From the NCBI GenBank assembly GCA_037176885.1, contig JAWWNJ010000010.1, positions 1 through 64,000 on the forward strand: 64,000 bases of DNA, written 5' to 3'. This document shows positions 60,066-64,000 of the stretch, piece after piece. The notes beneath the pieces were generated by a model. The model searched no databases and was not told the origin of the DNA. It saw only the letters and a program-made list of their open reading frames with translations. The position numbers were made by a program, and so were the translations under genes. Source of the stretch: Favolaschia claudopus (lineage: Eukaryota > Basidiomycota > Agaricomycetes > Agaricales > Mycenaceae). Every line of letters begins with the position of its first letter. Position 1 is the first letter of the stretch.

Positions 60066-61068
60066 TCAATATGCCGTGTAGTCGTAATACCGCAACGTCT
60101 CGGTAGCCCATAGCTCTGACCCGCTCATCTGAAACTCCAACATCTTAATATAGCTCTGCAGCTCTGGTGTATCTCTCCTCGTCAAAACCGCCTCCGCCAC
60201 CTCGCCGAATAAAAGTTCCATCTCGCGTTGTAAGAATACCAACACGCGCTTCGCAGAACGAGCTGTCATTCCGCTTGCGTTCATCAAGGTGGAAATGCTT
60301 GAAAATGCTTGCACGTCGAGGGCCGTGCCGCAGGTCTCCTGAGCTGTTTTGAGCTCCTTATCGTAGCTCCACGCGTCGTTTCCGTAGATGAGATGCTTCA
60401 TATATATGTCATCCAGCGGTTCCGTGACGGCGAGGTCTGTCGTTGGAATAGCAAGCCGAGTGCAATATAGACCGGTCGCGGTTATAAGCCTAGAAGTTTT
60501 GAGCGTCAGTGGTTGCGATCAATAGAGTCAACTTGAGACTAACGGCCCGCCGATGTCCAACTTCCGCCACTTCAGATACGCCTTCAATCCTATATTTTCC
60601 TGAGCGCGTAACGCGTCCGTCTGGGATTCCATAAACGGCCCCAGAGCCACCAGAATGTTCATAGATAAAACTGGATCGGATGCATGAAGCTCATTCCAGA
60701 TATCGTACGACATCGATTCGATGGGATTCTCTCGAATGGGCATCCGATGACCCTGCATCAGCGATAAAAGACCATTGTTGAACGCTCGACCCCCTTCCAA
60801 CGACATGTCGTCAAGAAGGTCTGAACTCCCAAAATTCGTCAGCAATAGGCCATCGAATTGTATGATAGATGAACACACCATCTATTAGGAAGAGGAGTGT
60901 GAAGAGTCGGCACGCATGATTCATCCTATCGTCCACGGATTCTGGCCATGTAGCACACAGCCCGTAGCAGAAATCCGAGTCAACGAATTTCTTGCGAGCC
61001 TTCTCGTTAGGAAATGGCCAGTGCGCAAGAAAGAACACATTGACGTCCTGGGTTATCTCTTTTCTCAT
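60066..61068 (-). CDS. Class I sesquiterpene synthase, 5' end uncertain
   Basis: Fungal terpene cyclase of the trichodiene/pentalenene-synthase fold, expected to ionise farnesyl diphosphate with Mg2+ and cyclise it to a sesquiterpene; product not predictable. Exons 61,068-60,879, 60,820-60,544 and 60,489-60,066; introns 60,821-60,878 (58 nt, GTGTGT...TTCAG) and 60,490-60,543 (54 nt, GTTAGT...TCTAG). Splicing rebuilds the Asp-rich motif DDLLD (63-67) across intron 1. Family motif HWPFPNEKARKKF at 16-28; NSE motif N193-x3-S197-x3-E201 (NDAWSYDKE); C-terminal RY pair 289-290. All catalytic motifs are present; 296 aa from this ATG. The family reading frame continues upstream (...FIPKVHP) without an in-frame ATG, while the ATG at the expected distance from the TATA box (61,117) is one base out of frame. 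Confidence 0.85.
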
Positions 61069-61210
61069 CGGGTGAACCTTTGGGATAAAGATGGTGGGAG
61101 GTAGTCCCGCTATCCATGATGGGAGAACCGCGCCTTGTTGAGGCGAAGATTGAATCGTTGTGAGTGTCCTGACGCAAGAGGAAAGGACAGGTGCGATGTC
61201 GACAGTCGAA

Positions 61211-61220
61211 ATATTTATAT
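61211..61220 (-). promoter_or_regulatory. TATA box of the terpene synthase gene
   Basis: Minus strand reads ATATAAATAT, about 95 nt upstream of the out-of-frame ATG at 61,117-61,115. This is the same TATA-to-ATG distance as in the 57-kb genes. Confidence 0.45.
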
Positions 61221-61289
61221 GTTTTTCGGCGCCAAGTTTCTAACGAAGTCGCCGTCCGGTGTGAAGGCAGAAAATTTCGAATTTATCAG

Positions 61290-61490
61290 ATAAAGATCAG
61301 ATTTGGTTGAAACTGTCGGAAGAATTGTACATCAAAGCTCAGAAAGCTGTTATACCCTGACGTACTTTGGTCATTTCAGCGCCTGTGCTGTACCGAGAAT
61401 TGTTTACTTGAGGGATTCGTGAAGAGAATAAGCGCGCACCTAGCGTGTTTTTACTGGTTTCGAAGCCCGTTTAACCGTTGTGTGGCGGCA
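61290..61490 (+). repeat. Dispersed ~200-bp repeat, copy 2
   Basis: Partner of 57,440-57,640. It lies just beyond the terpene synthase promoter, opposite in direction relative to that gene. Confidence 0.6.
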
Positions 61491-62073
61491 CCAATCCTTA
61501 TCTCAAAGACACTTCAACTCATCCTGCTCTGACTTTTGACCTGCGTCAGTCAGTTGTTTCATAGTCATAACAAAGGCGTTTTCGACGACCACGCCAAGAG
61601 CACGCGTAAATTTGTTTGCACATATATCCGAAACCTGGGAGGTTTTGCATTGTATCTGCTGTCGAGGGACGCAACCCGTTTTGCCGTCCCGTGCGACGCT
61701 CTTGGGGTGAAGTAATACCGGCCGCACACGTTTATTGCTGAACCTTTAGGTTCGGCTACTTACAGGTGGAGAGACGTTCGATTTCGCCCACTTTTCGTAA
61801 TCGCTTTTTGGTCATATTTTGTCATCACTTATGTGTCATCTCAAGAATTTTGGCCAGCGTCCCAGATTCTATCGCAGTCTTTACACTTTAGATACCTCTG
61901 ATCTCCCCGTCCAATATCAATTGAGATCTTGTACTTTGCACTTTCCACCTTTGTGAGTTGCTCATCCGGTGTTTGTTGTTGTTCTTGACCCGCAAGGATC
62001 GCATCAGCCATTCACGTGCTCAGCACTGCCTCTGCCAGCACACCATTTTCGCTGCCTCCTCCCACTCTCCTCC
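61491..62073. other. Region between terpene synthase and Helitron gene
   Basis: No gene recognised; a 74-codon minus-strand frame (61,503-61,727) has no motif. The 5' end of the Helitron should lie here or just upstream, but no single TC start can be chosen by eye. Confidence 0.35.
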
Positions 62074-64000
62074 ATGTCTTCGTCTGCCTCCTTCTGCGAT
62101 GCTCCAATCTCCGTTCACTTCGACTGCCAATCGACCCATTCTCGCGTCTCTCTGGACTGGGTAATCAATCATGGTCTGCGGACTCGAGATTCACAAGTCT
62201 CTGGCTCACTGTCGTTGCTATCCAATTGCGGCATGATCTCTGGCGACTTCAGCAACGTTTCTGTGGCCTCCTCTCTGAACTATGATCTTGTCTTGGGGCT
62301 TGACTGGGCTCAGTCTACCAACAATTTCCCCCCAGGCATCGTTTGGCATCTGTCCAATGGACCTGTTGATCTGAGTCAGTTTCGCTCCCCTGCTGTATCA
62401 TATGGTGTGTCGTGGTCTTTTTACTTAATGCTGGCACTGAAACATTGTTGTAGCTGCTGGGGCCTACGCACCTATGCTGCCCTGCATAGTCCCTGTGTCC
62501 TCGTCGGTGTCCAGGGGTGGACCCGATGAAATATGTACCCCCTCGCCTTTTGGCGTTGTAAATCCACGAATTATAAATGACTACCCAAATGATAATAACG
62601 ATAACGATGTTGATAACGATAACGATTGTGATAGAACCGATGAAACTCAAATGTCTACACCTTCGCCGTCCAATGAATCCTCGTTTGTCTTGCTTTCAGT
62701 TGATGATAAGTCTCGTATTGTGCGGTATCTCGTTATCAAACAAAATGTCCCTGTCAGTCTGTTGAAGAAAATGGCCCCTCGTCATCAAGGTATATCAACT
62801 AGACATCCTACGGGCCAGAAAAAAAATGCTGAGACTTTGCGCACTGAATTCAGATCACATCGGTGCACCGAATCTTGCCTAATCCTTCGCTCAGAGGCAA
62901 CGGCTGCGGGTATTCAACCTCAGGAATTTCTTTCTCATACTGAACTCCACAACTCTTCGTTGGCTCTTCACCTGCGCTCCATACCTCGAAAACGTAAGGC
63001 TTCTGACACACTTGAGAATGCACGGAAAGTATCTCGTGTTTCGAACGACTCCTCCACGCCCGGGCCACAAATTGACTTTCCGATCATTCTATCCCAAAAA
63101 CAAAAAGACGACATTGTTCGAGAATTTCGCGCTGCAACCAATAACCTTGCCCTCAAGCGCCATGAATGTTCATTTTGTGGTAAACTCGAGCTTGCATCTG
63201 ATATCAGGATGAGACCGGTCAATGAGCTCGACATTTCCGTCCTGGAGAGCGCCGTTTCGAAGCTCCGTGAAACCTGCCATCAGAATGAAATCCAAGCATT
63301 TGAACCCTCTTCGATTATTAATCAGGCATATGTCGTATGTCACCTCTGCGATTTGAGTGTCACTCGCAAAAAATTCTGCTCACTTCCGGTACGCAGTTAT
63401 GCAAATGGCTTATGGATAGGTAAAATTCCCGACGAGCTCAAGGACTTGACGTTCTTAGAAGAACATTGTATTGCTCGGGCACGCGCAACAAAATGCATGT
63501 ATAAAATATCACTCGGACCTTCTGGACAGTTTGCTGCTCGAGGCAATGTGTGCATCTTACCTCAAGACTCATCCTCCTTCCTCCATTCAATGCCCGCTCC
63601 TCTATCACAAATCCGAGACGAAATTTGCGTGATTCTGGTTGGTTCTCCGGATACTGAGGTTACTTATGACATGCTGCAACGATCCCCTTTGCTAGTTAGG
63701 CGGGAGAAAATCCGGAGAGCTTTGTTCTGGTTGATAGATCACAACCCGCTATACAGCAATCTGAACAAAGATGCTGTTGACTCGAACCTCGCTGAATATC
63801 CTGTGTCTGATTGTCCCTTTGCAACGGAAGATTTTCTTCGTACTAATTCCTCGAATAACCAAGGTTCTTCATACACGTCTTATTCCGATCAAGCAAATGC
63901 TGAGCTTTTCGAGCAATCTGACACATTTGAATTGACTTCAACAACGCTCGTAGATGTTGACAGTATTGGAACGACTTACAAACAGCGAAAGTTGTCTGCA
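62074..64000 (+). CDS. Helitron Rep/helicase-type protein, N-terminal 626 aa (runs off the edge)
   Basis: Exons 62,074-62,404 and 62,454-64,000 (open at the window edge) flank a 49-nt intron (GTGTGT...TTGTAG). The N-terminus holds LVLGLDW (72-78), resembling the C-terminal strand of retropepsin-like domains, but no DTG/DSG was seen. An Asn/Asp-rich stretch (ATAACG repeats, 62,590-62,626) follows. A basic segment leads to a zinc ribbon: C349-x2-C352 (HECSFCGK) and C406-x2-C409 (VCHLCD). Next come ANGLWIGKIP (from 427), FLEEHCIARARATKC and LLVRREKIRRALFWLIDHN, typical of the conserved domain (DUF6570, as I recall) before the Rep HUH nuclease in basidiomycete Helitrons. The nuclease and Pif1-like helicase should follow outside the window. 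No stop or frameshift in 626 codons. An upstream in-frame ATG (61,969) is possible. Confidence 0.8.

Noticed and set aside
62016..62285. Other-frame starts around the Helitron N-terminus
   Set aside because: Only the frame from 62,074 (or 61,969) continues through the intron into the zinc-ribbon and conserved domain.

Overview
The window looks like a chromosome segment of a filamentous basidiomycete, probably an agaricomycete. The evidence is short GT-AG introns (about 39-66 nt), a mushroom-type sesquiterpene synthase, a 10-cysteine secreted protein of a type common in mushrooms, a GPI-anchor-type secreted protein, and the N-terminal part of a basidiomycete-style Helitron Rep/helicase protein. 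There is no bacterial operon structure.

Layout. 1-10,618 is Array A, 2.86 nearly identical copies of a ~3,717-bp composite repeat. 10,619-11,500 is non-repetitive. 11,500-13,680 holds two minisatellites (82-bp and ~20-bp units). 13,761-44,863 is Array B, a higher-order array built from ~1,190-bp (X), ~1,437-bp (X') and ~1,458-bp (Y) modules. From 44,864 on is sparse accessory DNA: two weakly supported gene candidates (45.7-47.3 kb), a foldback at 47.6 kb, a GGCGGCA-rich element ending at 49,466, diverged segmental duplications (51 and 55 kb), a Cys-rich secreted protein (53.6-54.0 kb, minus), a GPI-type protein with a truncated tandem paralogue (56.9-58.6 kb, plus), a sesquiterpene synthase (60.1-61.1 kb, minus) and a Helitron protein running off the right edge (62,074 onward).

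Main observation. Arrays A and B are not plain satellites. Nearly every module ends with the same geometry: a 20-nt hairpin with 9-bp arms and a 2-nt loop (GGAAT + 4 variable bases / loop / complement + ATTCC), then exactly 12 nt, then CTAG. Just upstream lie several short direct repeats ending in ATTCC whose preceding bases are characteristic of the module type. This is the layout of Helitron 3' ends (hairpin about 10-12 nt before CTRR). Seven intact hairpin variants and two decayed ones (CCAG in place of CTAG, geometry kept) are visible. Both array edges in view stop exactly at CTAG followed by T. A separate element at 49.0-49.5 kb has the same plan with unrelated sequence (GGCGGCAA iterons, matching GGCGGCAA hairpin arm, 11-nt spacer, CTAA then T). 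I infer tandem arrays of non-autonomous Helitron-like elements in which subterminal iterons and the terminal hairpin partly co-vary. The Helitron protein at the right edge is a possible but unproven source of activity.

The many 60-187-codon open frames inside the arrays are repeated only because the DNA is repeated, and I do not regard them as genes.
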